Notes: generated by a model not told the origin, from the letters alone. A stretch of 64,000 nucleotides of DNA from Arthrobacter sp. H-02-3 (GCF_003097355.1 NZ_PYUI01000002.1:186001-250000); one strand, 5' to 3'. Shown: positions 1 to 8,331, counted from the first letter of the stretch. Translations and numbers: made by a program.

Positions 1-66
1 GTCCTCGGGCGAACTGCCCAGGTTCTGGTCGAGCTCGACCAGTTCGGTGGTAATGAGCTGAGTCAC
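1..66 (-). CDS. fruA: PTS fructose transporter EIIA/EIIBC, N-terminal fragment
   Basis: Only the first 22 codons are inside the window; the gene runs off the left edge. The GTG start at 66 follows a GGAAGG ribosome site and reads MTQLITTELVELD, which matches the opening of fructose-type PTS EIIA domains as I know them. The gap to the stop of the 1-phosphofructokinase gene is 2 bp, so it is the third gene of a fruR-fruK-fruA operon. The family imports fructose as fructose 1-phosphate. The domain order (A-B-C or only A) cannot be seen. The assignment rests on context plus this short match. Confidence 0.75.
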   Translation of the reverse strand, partial: MTQLITTELVELDQNLGSSPED

Positions 67-68
67 TG

Positions 69-1055
69 TCAATCCTTCCGGAGGGCCGTGATGGTTACGG
101 CATCAGGGGTGGTTTGGTTGACTGCCGGGACAGTGGAGCCCGGCAGGGAAGCGGCGGCGGCACCATGGGCCACCGCCTGACGGAGGCAATCGACCGGGGC
201 GGCGCCCTGGCTGGAGGCGAGCAGGTATCCGGCCAGCGACGAATCGCCGGCGCCGACAGTGCTGACCGCGGTGACCGGCGGATGCGTGGCCAGCCACGCG
301 CCGTCGGCCGTTACAAGAACGGCACCCTTGGAGCCGAGGGTGGCCAGTACGGCACCCACTCCGGAGCGCACGACGGCGGCGGCTGCTGCTGCTGCAGCCT
401 CCGGGTCCGCTTCGAGCTCCTCGGCGGATTTGTGCGTGGCGAAGCCGGCTGCCGCAGCCAGTTCTGCCAGTTCCTCGGCGTTGGGTTTCAAGAGGTCCGG
501 CATTCCCGAGGCGTCGCCGGAGACCGCTGCGGCGAGAGGTTCGCCGGAGGAGTCGACGGCGACCCGGGGTGCGGCCTCGCCATCAAACAGGGAACGCAGC
601 CGCCGGATGACGGTGGCGTAGAAGTCGGCCGGAACTCCGGGTGGGAGCGAGCCGGCCAGGACAACCCAGGCGGCACCGCGGGCGTGGTCCAGCAACAGGC
701 TGATCAGGGCCTCCTGCTGGTCCTCGCTGAGGACCGGTCCGGGTTCGTTGATCTTGGTGGTGACGCCGCCGGGCTCAGTGAGGGCCACGTTGCTGCGCAG
801 CGGTTCGCCGATCGGGAGGGCAGCGAACGGCACCTCCGTGTCCCGCAGGCCGGCGAGGACAGGGTCGGCCTCGGCGCCGGGAAGGACCGCGATGGTCTTG
901 AGCCCCGAGGCCACGAGGGCGCGGGAGACATTGACTCCCTTGCCCCCGGATTCCTGGCGGACGGAGACGGCCCGCTGCACTTCCCCGCGGAGGAGGGGGC
1001 CGGGTAACGCCACGGTGCGGTCCAGGCTGGGGTTGGCGGTGAGGGTGACAATCAC
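69..1055 (-). CDS. fruK: 1-phosphofructokinase
   Basis: This is a PfkB/ribokinase-family kinase of 328 residues, the usual family length. It phosphorylates fructose 1-phosphate, the product of the fructose PTS, to fructose 1,6-bisphosphate in the cytoplasm. The N-terminal GGKGVN motif (residues 37-42) forms the sugar site, and GAGDS at 268-272 carries the catalytic Asp271 and the anion hole. The start is GTG, overlapping the stop of the upstream DeoR gene by 4 bp (GTGA), and the stop lies 2 bp before fruA, so the three genes are translationally coupled. Tagatose 6-phosphate kinase is a close relative, but the fruA neighbour favours FruK. Confidence 0.93.
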   Translation of the reverse strand: MIVTLTANPSLDRTVALPGPLLRGEVQRAVSVRQESGGKGVNVSRALVASGLKTIAVLPGAEADPVLAGLRDTEVPFAALPIGEPLRSNVALTEPGGVTTKINEPGPVLSEDQQEALISLLLDHARGAAWVVLAGSLPPGVPADFYATVIRRLRSLFDGEAAPRVAVDSSGEPLAAAVSGDASGMPDLLKPNAEELAELAAAAGFATHKSAEELEADPEAAAAAAAAVVRSGVGAVLATLGSKGAVLVTADGAWLATHPPVTAVSTVGAGDSSLAGYLLASSQGAAPVDCLRQAVAHGAAAASLPGSTVPAVNQTTPDAVTITALRKD

Positions 1056-1870
1056 GCGACCACCACCTCCACTCCGGCTTCCGCAAGGGCGTCGGCGAGT
1101 TCCCGGCTAGGTTGCGTGTCTGTGATCACGGTGTCCAGATCTTTCAACGAGGCGAACTGGACCAGCGTCTCTGCATCCAGCTTGGAGGAATCAGCCAGCA
1201 CCACAATGCGGCGCGCTGATTGGACGAAGGCCGCCTTGACGGCGGCTTCTTCAGGATCGGGTGTGCTCAGCCCGAAGGCTGCATGGATGCCGTTGGTGCC
1301 GATGAACGCGATGTCCGGGCGGATCCGGCGCGCGGCCTCCACCGTGGACTGGCCGACCGCGGCCTGGGTCAGCCCGCGGACCTTGCCGCCGAGCAGGTGC
1401 AGGGCGATGCCCGGTTCGCCGGACAGCCGGGAGGCGATGGGCAGGGAGTGGGTGATGACGACGAGTTCGGCCTCGGGCCCGGTCGCCGGGAGGCCGCCCG
1501 TTGCTGCGACCCCGGCGGCCCGGGCGGCCAGGAGTTCGGCGAGGGCCTCCGTGGTCGAGCCGGCGTCGATCAGGATGCTGCCGCTGAGGCTCTGGGGAAT
1601 CAGGGCCAGGGCGGCCTCGGCAATGCGAGTCTTTTCGGGCTGCCGCTGGACGGTCCGCTCCAGGATGCTTTCTTCCGTGGTGCTGAAGCGGTCCGGGGAA
1701 ACCGCGCCGCCGTGCACCCGGCGGACGCTGCCGGCAGCTTCCAGGGCGGCGAGGTCCCGGCGGATGGTCTCGGTGGTGATGCTGAAGCGTTCGGCCAGGT
1801 CCGTGACGCTGGCCCGGCCGCTGGCGTAGATGAGCCCCACGATCAGCTGCTGGCGTTCTTCGGCGAACAC
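1052..1870 (-). CDS. fruR: DeoR/GlpR-family regulator of the fructose operon
   Basis: A 272-residue DeoR-family repressor. Residues about 6-57 form the N-terminal winged helix (with ITTETIRRDLAALE as recognition region), followed by the family's RRVHGGAV linker; the rest is the sugar-phosphate sensor domain, including the IDAGSTT and FIGTNGI segments. The GTG start at 1870 is supported by a strong GGAGGG site immediately upstream. It is the first gene of the operon and overlaps fruK by 4 bp. By family analogy the effector is probably fructose 1-phosphate or fructose 1,6-bisphosphate, and the gene is probably autoregulated. The symbol is given by context. Confidence 0.85.
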   Translation of the reverse strand: MFAEERQQLIVGLIYASGRASVTDLAERFSITTETIRRDLAALEAAGSVRRVHGGAVSPDRFSTTEESILERTVQRQPEKTRIAEAALALIPQSLSGSILIDAGSTTEALAELLAARAAGVAATGGLPATGPEAELVVITHSLPIASRLSGEPGIALHLLGGKVRGLTQAAVGQSTVEAARRIRPDIAFIGTNGIHAAFGLSTPDPEEAAVKAAFVQSARRIVVLADSSKLDAETLVQFASLKDLDTVITDTQPSRELADALAEAGVEVVVA

Positions 1871-1961
1871 TTACCCTCCATTGCGTACTGCGTCTGACTT
1901 GGTTGTTGTTCTGCGTTCTTAGGGCTTCAGTGACTCCCATCACATGAAGTGGAATTGTTTG

Positions 1962-1991
1962 ACTTTATCTTTGTTCTTGTTGGTTTGTCAA
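1962..1991 (-). promoter_or_regulatory. Putative sigma-70-type promoter of fruRKA
   Basis: On the minus strand a perfect TTGACA (1986-1991) is followed after 18 bp by TAAAGT (1962-1967). It lies about 90 bp upstream of the fruR start in an AT-rich patch (about 1915-2010) that stands out from the GC-rich surroundings. The rest of 1871-2032 holds no gene. I cannot define the FruR operator from one site. Confidence 0.5.
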
Positions 1992-2032
1992 TGAAAAACA
2001 ACATGAACGCAGAAGTGACGCGCGGCCCCTGC

Positions 2033-2393
2033 GGGACATGTCCAGTGCTCGCGCCGAGGGGTGGGCAGGATGGGAGTATGTCCACTCTTCGCCCCGGGGG
2101 CTGGGCATGTGCTGCACTCGGGCCGGGCTCCGGGGGACATGTCCAGTGATGGTGCCGAGGGTTGGGCGTGTGCACTCTGGGCTGACGTTCGGGCTGGGCG
2201 TGCGGCCTGGAGATGCCGGGGGACATGTCCAGTGGTCGGGCTTGGCGGTGGGCAATTTGGGAATATGTCCGTTGCTCGCGTCGGGGGCTGGGTATGTGCT
2301 GCGCTCGGGCCGGGCCTGCGGGCGGGAGATCCGGGGGACATGTCCAGTGATGGCGCCGAGGGTTGGGCATGTGCGGTCTGGGCGGCTGCTTGG
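2033..2393. repeat. Degenerate intergenic repeat array built on GGGACATGTCCAGTG
   Basis: The 15-mer GGGACATGTCCAGTG occurs exactly at 2033-2047, 2134-2148, 2220-2234 and 2335-2349; its first part is the perfect palindrome GGACATGTCC. The tails alternate. Copies 1 and 3 continue through a TATGTCC half-site into GGGCATGTGCTGCACTCGG-like sequence; copies 2 and 4 continue GATGGYGCCGAGGGTTGGGC. The array is thus an A-B-A-B arrangement with periods of 101, 86 and 115 bp. The reading frames through it are repetitive and have no family resemblance. It lies between the divergent-side promoter of fruR and the 3' end of the small membrane protein gene. Function unknown. Confidence 0.8.
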
Positions 2394-2406
2394 TGAGAAA
2401 CATGGC

Positions 2407-2444
2407 GGAAGCCGGGCCCGACATTGAAGTCCGGCCCGGCTTCC
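2407..2444 (-). terminator. Hairpin downstream of the small membrane protein gene
   Basis: GGAAGCCGGGCC (2407-2418) and GGCCCGGCTTCC (2433-2444) form a perfect 12-bp stem with a 14-nt loop. It is 43 bp past the stop of the leftward gene ending at 2487. No clear U-tract, which is common for actinobacterial terminators. Confidence 0.6.
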
Positions 2445-2486
2445 GGGTCGTTGGATTCCGCGCCGTGCAGGGTGCGCGGGTAGGGC

Positions 2487-2750
2487 TCAGATGCCGGCGT
2501 CGCGGCTCTCATTGCGGGTGATGGTCTCGCCGGTGTTGGGGTCCACAACCGTGCGGCTTTCGCTGACGCGGCGGGTGCGGCCGCGTCCGGGGGAGGCGAG
2601 GACGAGTGATGCGATGAGTCCGATAACTCCCACCACCATCAGGATGTAGCCGATCATGGCCTGGTTCACATTGGGAATCAGTCCCGGGGTGACGGCCCAG
2701 GCGAGGATGGCGCCGAGGGCGATGAGGAAGATTGCGGAACCGATTCTCAT
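2487..2750 (-). CDS. Small membrane protein, DUF6458-like
   Basis: An 87-residue protein starting MRIGSAIFLIALGAIL, with two predicted membrane segments (about 5-22 and 32-54) and a hydrophilic C-terminal tail rich in Arg and Thr (VDPNTGETITRNE). I recognise the opening as the actinobacterial DUF6458 family, whose function is unknown to me. It is transcribed alone, with its own downstream hairpin. About 40 bp upstream lies TAAGCATGCTGT, resembling motifs before three other transcription units in the window. A stress-related envelope role is only a guess. Confidence 0.8.
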   Translation of the reverse strand: MRIGSAIFLIALGAILAWAVTPGLIPNVNQAMIGYILMVVGVIGLIASLVLASPGRGRTRRVSESRTVVDPNTGETITRNESRDAGI

Positions 2751-2790
2751 GGAGTGCTCCTTGGTGCCCTGTGGGGCGGATGGGGGATGA

Positions 2791-2802
2791 TAAGCATGCT
2801 GT
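2791..2802 (-). promoter_or_regulatory. Degenerate TAAG-N4-CTTA-like motif
   Basis: TAAGCATGCTGT contains the 8-bp palindrome AGCATGCT and shares TAAGCATG with the site at 50761. It lies 41 bp upstream of the leftward membrane protein gene. The rest of the gap up to 3049 contains no gene; the only other thing I see is an interrupted palindrome GTTTCAATGAAAC at 2833-2845, possibly an operator. Confidence 0.3.
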
Positions 2803-3049
2803 CCAGCGTCACGCTACAACCCCGCCCCGGCTGTTTCAATGAAACGCAGTCCGCCTCGCCGGGAATTTTCCGCACCGTTTCCGGACCACCGCGCCGCTTT
2901 CGGGAGGCCGCACCGCGGATCAGGGGTGCGAGAATCCGGTTTCGTAGCGGAAACCCCTGCAGGTCAGATATCCGAGGAAGTGTCGGCCCCGATCCTCAGG
3001 GGCGGGCCCCGGGCCCGGAGCGAGCGGCAGGTCTGGATAGGCTGAGCCC

Positions 3050-3667
3050 ATGGAGACGGTCGTCTGGTCAAAGCCTGAACACGAACGCGCCGGCACGCCG
3101 TTGCTGGTGATGCTGCACGGCTACGGCACGGACGAATCCCGCATGGCCAAGCTGTTCGGTGCCCTGCCGCCGGAGTTTAGCTGCGCCGCCCTGCGCGGGC
3201 CCAAGGACATCGGAGACTACTACGGCTGGTTCCTGCTGGACTACTTCCTCACGCATGACTTTGCCGACGTCATCGCCTCCACGAACTCGGTGTTCGCATG
3301 GATCGAATCGGTCAAGGCCCGGCACAGCAGTGTCAGCCTGCTCGGATTTTCGCAGGGCATGGCCATGGCCAGCACGCTTCTGCGGCTCCGGCCGGAACAG
3401 TTCCGCGCGGTCGTGGGCCTCTCGGGCTTTGTCCTGGACAACGAACTCCTAGCCATGAGCGAATCCTTTACCTCCCGGCCGCCGTTCTTTTGGGGCCGGG
3501 ACAGGGGCGATGTCGTCATCAACGACGCCGCCACCGAACACACCGAGGAGTGGCTCCACCGGAACACCCAGCTCACGGCCCGGACCTATCCCGGCATGGG
3601 CCATTCGATTTCGAAGGCCGAGCTCGTGGATGTCGGTGCGTTCCTGCGCCACTACGTCCTGCGCTGA
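3050..3667 (+). CDS. Alpha/beta hydrolase, phospholipase/carboxylesterase type
   Basis: A 205-residue cytoplasmic alpha/beta hydrolase of the small carboxylesterase/phospholipase group. Visible features are the oxyanion-hole HGYG (residues 23-26), the nucleophile elbow GFSQG with Ser101, and a C-terminal GMGHSIS with the probable catalytic His185; the acid is probably in the VINDAATE stretch. No signal peptide. The ATG at 3050 is the first start after a long non-coding stretch, though the upstream ribosome site is weak. The substrate cannot be told from sequence. It appears monocistronic; its stop codon runs into a 22-bp tandem repeat. Confidence 0.85.
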   Translation: METVVWSKPEHERAGTPLLVMLHGYGTDESRMAKLFGALPPEFSCAALRGPKDIGDYYGWFLLDYFLTHDFADVIASTNSVFAWIESVKARHSSVSLLGFSQGMAMASTLLRLRPEQFRAVVGLSGFVLDNELLAMSESFTSRPPFFWGRDRGDVVINDAATEHTEEWLHRNTQLTARTYPGMGHSISKAELVDVGAFLRHYVLR

Positions 3668-3746
3668 CCGGGCCGCTGACCTGAGCTGACCGGGCCGCTG
3701 ACCTGAGCTGACCGGTCCGCTGACCTGAGCTGATCCGTCCGCTGAC
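3663..3746. repeat. 22-bp tandem repeat after the hydrolase gene
   Basis: About 3.8 copies of a 22-bp unit, GCTGACCTGAGCTGACCGGG plus CC, starting at the hydrolase stop codon. The unit itself consists of two GCTGACC/GCTGACCT half-units. Copies diverge slightly toward the right (GGTCC, TCCGTCC). No function is evident. Confidence 0.85.
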
Positions 3747-3787
3747 CATCCGTCGGGCAGTCCGGATCGTCCACTTGCATGCCAAAT

Positions 3788-3803
3788 TTGTAAGCGTTTA
3801 CAA
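3788..3803. promoter_or_regulatory. LacI-family operator upstream of the LacI gene
   Basis: TTGTAAGCGTTTACAA fits the classic LacI/GalR operator pattern TGnAAnCGnTTnCA, with perfect TTGTAA/TTACAA arms around a central CG. It is 58 bp before the LacI-type gene, so autoregulation is likely. I found no second copy in front of the following sugar genes. Confidence 0.75.
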
Positions 3804-3861
3804 TCGACCTCGGCCATGAACACCGGGCCCACTACTTCAGGGGGAAGAAAGGGCTGAGCCC

Positions 3862-4908
3862 GTGCCGCAGGCCAAGACCTCGCGCGTGACCATCCAGGAC
3901 GTCGCCGCGCTCTCCGGGCTCTCCATCTGCACCGTCTCCCGCGCGCTCCGGCAGCTCCCCAACGTCTCCGAACACGCCAGGGCGCGGGTCAATGACGCGG
4001 CGGCCCGGCTCGGCTACAAAGCATCGTCCGCAGCATCCCGGCTCGCCGGCGGAAGCACCGGCTCCGTGGCCATCATCGCCCCGACCGCCACAGCCTGGTT
4101 CTTTGCCCGGGCGGTGGAAGCTGCCGAGGAAGTCTTTGCCGACGGCGGCTACGACACCGTCCTGATCAGCCTCAGGAACCGGCCCACTGTGCAGCAGAAA
4201 CTCTTCGGCGACCTAGCCGGCCTGGCGCAGCGCGTGGACGGCGTCCTGCTGCTCAACATTGCCCTCGGTGAGGCCGAAATGGCCGCTCTCGCGGCATCGG
4301 GCCTCGCCGTGGCCAGCGTCGGGATGCACGACGTCCCGTGGGACAACGTGGGCATCGACAACGAGGACGCCGCCCGCGCGGCCACGAACCACCTGCTGGG
4401 ATTAGGCCACACGGACCTTGCCATCCTCGCCGGCAGCGAAACCGGCGCGCCCTCCCTGGTGACCGCCAGCGAACGGCGCAGGGGCTTCGAACTGGCCCTT
4501 TCCGACCACGGCCTCACAGCCGATCCGGACCTTGTGGTCGACGCCGGTTCCAGCATCGAGGGCGGCCGGCTGGCCATGGTGGAGCTCATGGAGAACCGCC
4601 GGATGCCGTCCGCGATCTTCGCCGGTTGCGACGAAACAGCGTTCGGCGCGCTCATGGCCTTGCGGGAGTTCGGTTTGTCAGCGCCGGAAAACGTGTCCAT
4701 CATGGGAATAGACGATCACCAGATGAGTTGGTTCCTGGGCCTGACCACAATGGCCCAGCCCGTGGCCGACCAGGGCGCTTTCGCGGCCAGCCTGCTGATT
4801 GACAGGCTTCATCGCTCGGGCCTCCCCAATCCGCCACCGGCCGGGCCGCCGTCGAGCCATCTGCTGGAAACGAAACTGGTAGAGCGCACGAGCACAATCC
4901 CCCGCTGA
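3862..4908 (+). CDS. LacI-family transcriptional regulator
   Basis: A 348-residue repressor of normal length. The helix-turn-helix and hinge occupy residues about 9-55 (VTIQDVAALSGLSICTVSRALR), followed by a periplasmic-binding-protein-like sensor domain ending around 340. A LacI operator lies 58 bp upstream. The GTG start is chosen because it directly precedes the HTH; the purine-rich AGGGGGAAG is rather far away. The next genes downstream encode a beta-phosphoglucomutase and a GH65 phosphorylase on the same strand, so the natural target is disaccharide phosphorolysis (maltose- or trehalose-like sugars), but the 224-bp gap leaves this unproved. Confidence 0.9.
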   Translation: MPQAKTSRVTIQDVAALSGLSICTVSRALRQLPNVSEHARARVNDAAARLGYKASSAASRLAGGSTGSVAIIAPTATAWFFARAVEAAEEVFADGGYDTVLISLRNRPTVQQKLFGDLAGLAQRVDGVLLLNIALGEAEMAALAASGLAVASVGMHDVPWDNVGIDNEDAARAATNHLLGLGHTDLAILAGSETGAPSLVTASERRRGFELALSDHGLTADPDLVVDAGSSIEGGRLAMVELMENRRMPSAIFAGCDETAFGALMALREFGLSAPENVSIMGIDDHQMSWFLGLTTMAQPVADQGAFAASLLIDRLHRSGLPNPPPAGPPSSHLLETKLVERTSTIPR

Positions 4909-4949
4909 ACCGAATGAACCGGCTGAACCGGCTGAACCCGCTGAACCCG
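4905..4949. repeat. Five 9-bp tandem repeats across the LacI stop codon
   Basis: Five units of the form MTGAACCSR (ctgaaccga, atgaaccgg, ctgaaccgg, ctgaacccg, ctgaacccg) begin inside the stop codon of the regulator gene. Copy-number change would not alter the protein because the TGA lies in the first unit. The remaining gap up to 5132 shows nothing else that I can support. Confidence 0.75.
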
Positions 4950-5132
4950 GGCCAACCGGATGGCTCCCGGCGCCGGAGGCCCGGTGCCCCCGGCAGAGCA
5001 CCACAGGCAACGGCCGCCGTCGCGCCGGATGACCTCAAACAACCGGTCTCAGCCAACGCCCGTGAACCGGGCACCTCAAGAGTTTTGAACAAGACCGTCG
5101 TGCATGCCCGCCGTCTGAAAGGACTATGACCC

Positions 5133-5876
5133 ATGACTTCAGTTCCCGATACCTCCGGCCTCGCCGGTGCGCTTTCCGGCGCTTCCGCCATTCTTTTTGA
5201 CCTCGACGGCGTCCTGACGCCCACCGCGGTGGTGCACGAGCATGCCTGGAAACAACTTTTCGACGGTTTCCTGGCCTCGGTTCCCGACGCCGCCCCGTAC
5301 CGGGAGAGCGACTACTTCGACCACATCGACGGCAAGCCGCGGTTCGACGGCGTCCGGGACTTCCTGGCCTCCCGCGGGATTGTGCTGCCCGAGGGCCCGG
5401 CGGACGACGACCCCGCCCACGACACCGTCCACGGACTCGGCAACCGCAAGAACAAGGTCTTCAACGACATCGTCGAAGCCGGCGGGGTCCAGCCGTACGA
5501 GGGCTCCGTCCGCTTTGTCGACGCCGCACTGGTCCGCGGGCTCAAGCTCGCCGTCGTCTCCTCCTCCCGCAATGCCCCGGCCGTGCTCAAGGCGGCCGGA
5601 TTGTCCGACTACTTCCCGGTGGTGGTCGACGGCGTCGTCGCGGTCACCGAGGGCCTGCCCGGCAAGCCCAGCCCGGCCACCTATGAATACGCCGCACGCC
5701 TCCTGGGACTGCCGAGCGATCAGTGCGTCGTGGTGGAGGACGCCGTCTCCGGCGTCCAGGCCGGCAGCGCGGGAGACTTCCGCTCGGTGATCGGCGTCGA
5801 CCGAGGCGCCGGCCGGCAGACCCTGCTCGACGCCGGCGCCACGGTAGTGGTCAACGACCTCGCCGAACTGCTCTAG
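5133..5876 (+). CDS. pgmB: Beta-phosphoglucomutase family HAD phosphatase/mutase
   Basis: A 247-residue HAD protein expected to convert beta-glucose 1-phosphate to glucose 6-phosphate. All four HAD motifs are present: FDLDGV with Asp23 and Asp25, SSS at 143-145, Lys178 in GKP, and VEDA with Glu202/Asp203. A cap domain lies between motifs I and II. It is followed after 91 bp by a GH65 phosphorylase that would make its substrate. The same gene order, HAD then GH65, is known for Mycobacterium tuberculosis Rv3400-Rv3401. The symbol is by function rather than by demonstrated orthology. Confidence 0.85.
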   Translation: MTSVPDTSGLAGALSGASAILFDLDGVLTPTAVVHEHAWKQLFDGFLASVPDAAPYRESDYFDHIDGKPRFDGVRDFLASRGIVLPEGPADDDPAHDTVHGLGNRKNKVFNDIVEAGGVQPYEGSVRFVDAALVRGLKLAVVSSSRNAPAVLKAAGLSDYFPVVVDGVVAVTEGLPGKPSPATYEYAARLLGLPSDQCVVVEDAVSGVQAGSAGDFRSVIGVDRGAGRQTLLDAGATVVVNDLAELL

Positions 5877-5967
5877 CCCGGCGCCCGTTCCCGGCCGCCC
5901 GCACCGCCTGCCCGCGGCATCCTCCCGCACCGCTCACCCCGTTCACCCCCGAAGGAACCCCTCAACC

Positions 5968-8298
5968 ATGGCTCTCATCACCTCGGACCGCGCCCGGTTC
6001 CCCAACGATCCCTGGCAGCTGGTCGAGACCGTCCACCTTCCCGGCAATGCCGGCACCCTGGAGACCCTGTTCAGCCTGGGTAACGGGCATCTGGGGATCC
6101 GCGGCGCGCATTGGGCCGCCGCCGATGCCGAGCTTCCGGGCAGTTTCATCAACGGCTTCCATGAGACCTGGGACATCAAGCATGCGGAGAACGCCTACGG
6201 GTTCGCCCGGACCGGGCAGCGGATCCTGTACGTCCCGGACGCCAACAACTTCACAGTGATCGTCGACGGCGAGCCGCTGAGCCTGGAGGAGTCCACGGTG
6301 CTGGACTACCGCCGCAGCGTGGACTTCGCCACCGGCCTGTACGAATGCCGGATCACGTGGCAGTGCCGCTCCGGCGCCACCGTGACCACCACCGAGCGCC
6401 GGGCCGTCGGCTACGAATCCCGCGGCGCGCTGGGCATCAGCCTCGAGGTGGCGGCCGACCGAGACATCTCCGCGGACGTGACGTCCTCGGTGATCAACCG
6501 CCAGGACCAGCCGGTGGAGGACCACTCCGCCCACGACCCGCGCCGCGCCGGCCGCCACGCCGGGCGGGTGCTGCTGCCGTTGCGGCTCGACGGCGGCGAC
6601 GGTTCCCTGCGCCTGTCCTGGGAGGCCGCGGAATCCAAGCAGCGGCTCGGGATGGCGGTGGATCACTGGACCTCGGCCGGGGTGCAGCCGTTCGACACCC
6701 TGGTGGACCAGGACGACAGCAGCGTCCGCTACGTCCTCGCCGTCAGCGCGGAGGAGCCGTTCGTGCTGGAGAAGAGCGTCAGCTACGCCGTGGGCCAGGC
6801 CGCCGAGGACCTCGCGGACAACGCCGAAGCCGGCCTCAAGCCGGTTAGCGAGATTTTCGCCCAGAGCGAGGCCCACTACCGCGCCTACTGGACGACGAGC
6901 GACATCGTGGTGGCGGGCCAGTCCGAGCTTCAGCAGGCCGTCCGCTGGAACCTGTTCCAGCTCGCCCAGGCCACCGCCTGCGCCGATGTGGCCGGCATCC
7001 CGGCCAAGGGCGTGTCCGGCTCCGGCTATGACGGCCACTACTTCTGGGACCAGGAGGTGTACCTGCTGCCTTACCTGACCTACACCAACCCGGGCAACGC
7101 CCGGCAGGTCCTGGAATTCCGCCACGACCTCCTGCCCGAGGCCAAGATCCGGGCCAAGGAGCTCAGCGTCGACGGCGCCCTGTTCCCGTGGCGGACCATC
7201 AACGGGCTTGAGGCCAGCGCCTACTACGCGGCCGGGACCGCCCAGTTCCACATCGCCGCAGCAATCGCCTTCGCGACCAACCGGTACATCTGGGCCAGCG
7301 GGGACCGGGCCTTCGAAGAAACCCTCGGCGCCGAACTACTGATCGAAACCGCCCGGATGTGGGTGTCCCTGGGCTTCTTCGGCAAGGACGGGCTCTTCCA
7401 CATCCACGGCGTCACCGGCCCGGACGAATACACCGCGGTGGTCAACGACAACCTCTACACCAACGTCATGGCCCGCTTTAACCTCCGCGCCGCCGCCGCC
7501 CTGGACCACCCCGAGATCGGCGACGCCGAACGCGAGCTCTGGGAACAGGCCGCGAACCGGATGCAGCTGCCCTACGACGAGGACCTTCAGGTCCACTCCC
7601 AGGACAACGACTTCATGACCCTGGAGCCGTGGGACTGGACCACGCCCCGGTCCAAGTACCCGCTCCTGCTGCACTTCCACCCGCTGGTCATCTACCGGCA
7701 CCAGGTCCTGAAACAGGCCGACACAGTGCTGGCCATGTTCCTGCAGTGGCAGGACTTCACGGCCGAGGAAAAGCGCCGCGCCTTCGATTTCTACGACCCC
7801 ATCACCACCGGCGACTCCACCCTGTCCGCCTGCGTCCAGGGGATCATGGCCGCCGAGGTCGGCTACGGCAAGGCCGCGCTGGACCACTTCACCCACGCTC
7901 TGTTCATCGACCTCGACGACACCCACGGCAATACGATCGACGGCGTGCACATCGCCTCCACCGGCGGCGTGTGGAGCTCGCTGGTCAGCGGCTTCGCCGG
8001 CCTCCGGGACCAGGGCGCCGTGCCGTACTTCGACCCGCGCCTGCCCGCCGAATGGGACGGACTCGAGTTCTGCCTGAAGATCCAGGGCCGGCTCCTGCAC
8101 GTCGGGCTCGATCAGGGCTCCATCACCCTGACCGTCCGGGACGGCGCACCGCTTGACGTCGACGTGCGCGGGGAACTGCTCACCGTGGGCACCGAAACCG
8201 TCCGGGTTCCGCTGGCCCCGGTCGCGGCCCCCGAGCCCACCATCTTCCCTAGCGGCCTCCCGACGGCGTCGATCCCGGTGGTGCGGGCCGCGGTCTGA
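5968..8298 (+). CDS. Glycoside hydrolase family 65 phosphorylase (maltose/trehalose/kojibiose type)
   Basis: A 776-residue GH65 protein, the usual length. It has the N-terminal beta-sandwich, the (alpha/alpha)6 catalytic domain with the general acid Glu487 in GPDEY, and a C-terminal beta-sheet domain. The family phosphorolyses alpha-linked glucose disaccharides to beta-glucose 1-phosphate plus glucose; the upstream pgmB completes the route. At the phosphate-site loop it reads TTGDSTLS (Gly615-Asp616-Ser617-Thr618), whereas the second GH65 protein in this window (starting at 42111) has AHGSTLS. The sugar specificity cannot be read from this. A strong hairpin follows the stop codon. Confidence 0.9.
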   Translation: MALITSDRARFPNDPWQLVETVHLPGNAGTLETLFSLGNGHLGIRGAHWAAADAELPGSFINGFHETWDIKHAENAYGFARTGQRILYVPDANNFTVIVDGEPLSLEESTVLDYRRSVDFATGLYECRITWQCRSGATVTTTERRAVGYESRGALGISLEVAADRDISADVTSSVINRQDQPVEDHSAHDPRRAGRHAGRVLLPLRLDGGDGSLRLSWEAAESKQRLGMAVDHWTSAGVQPFDTLVDQDDSSVRYVLAVSAEEPFVLEKSVSYAVGQAAEDLADNAEAGLKPVSEIFAQSEAHYRAYWTTSDIVVAGQSELQQAVRWNLFQLAQATACADVAGIPAKGVSGSGYDGHYFWDQEVYLLPYLTYTNPGNARQVLEFRHDLLPEAKIRAKELSVDGALFPWRTINGLEASAYYAAGTAQFHIAAAIAFATNRYIWASGDRAFEETLGAELLIETARMWVSLGFFGKDGLFHIHGVTGPDEYTAVVNDNLYTNVMARFNLRAAAALDHPEIGDAERELWEQAANRMQLPYDEDLQVHSQDNDFMTLEPWDWTTPRSKYPLLLHFHPLVIYRHQVLKQADTVLAMFLQWQDFTAEEKRRAFDFYDPITTGDSTLSACVQGIMAAEVGYGKAALDHFTHALFIDLDDTHGNTIDGVHIASTGGVWSSLVSGFAGLRDQGAVPYFDPRLPAEWDGLEFCLKIQGRLLHVGLDQGSITLTVRDGAPLDVDVRGELLTVGTETVRVPLAPVAAPEPTIFPSGLPTASIPVVRAAV

Positions 8299-8304
8299 GC
8301 CGCC

Positions 8305-8331
8305 GCCACCCGGGCGGTGCGCCCGGGTGGC
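8305..8331 (+). terminator. Terminator hairpin after the GH65 gene
   Basis: GCCACCCGGGC (8305-8315) pairs perfectly with GCCCGGGTGGC (8321-8331), an 11-bp stem with a 5-nt loop, 7 bp after the stop codon. It closes the pgmB-GH65 unit. Nothing else is evident up to 8532. Confidence 0.75.

Noticed and set aside
1927..2548. Leftward frames of 165 and 186 codons through the CATGTCC array, with repeating 'LDMSPG'/'TGHVP' phrases
   Set aside because: The repetitive residues come only from the DNA repeat; three different frames are open on both strands, there is no ribosome site and no family resemblance.
2833..2845. GTTTCAATGAAAC palindrome as a CRISPR repeat remnant
   Set aside because: It resembles the end of some CRISPR repeats, but it occurs once, without spacers or cas genes.
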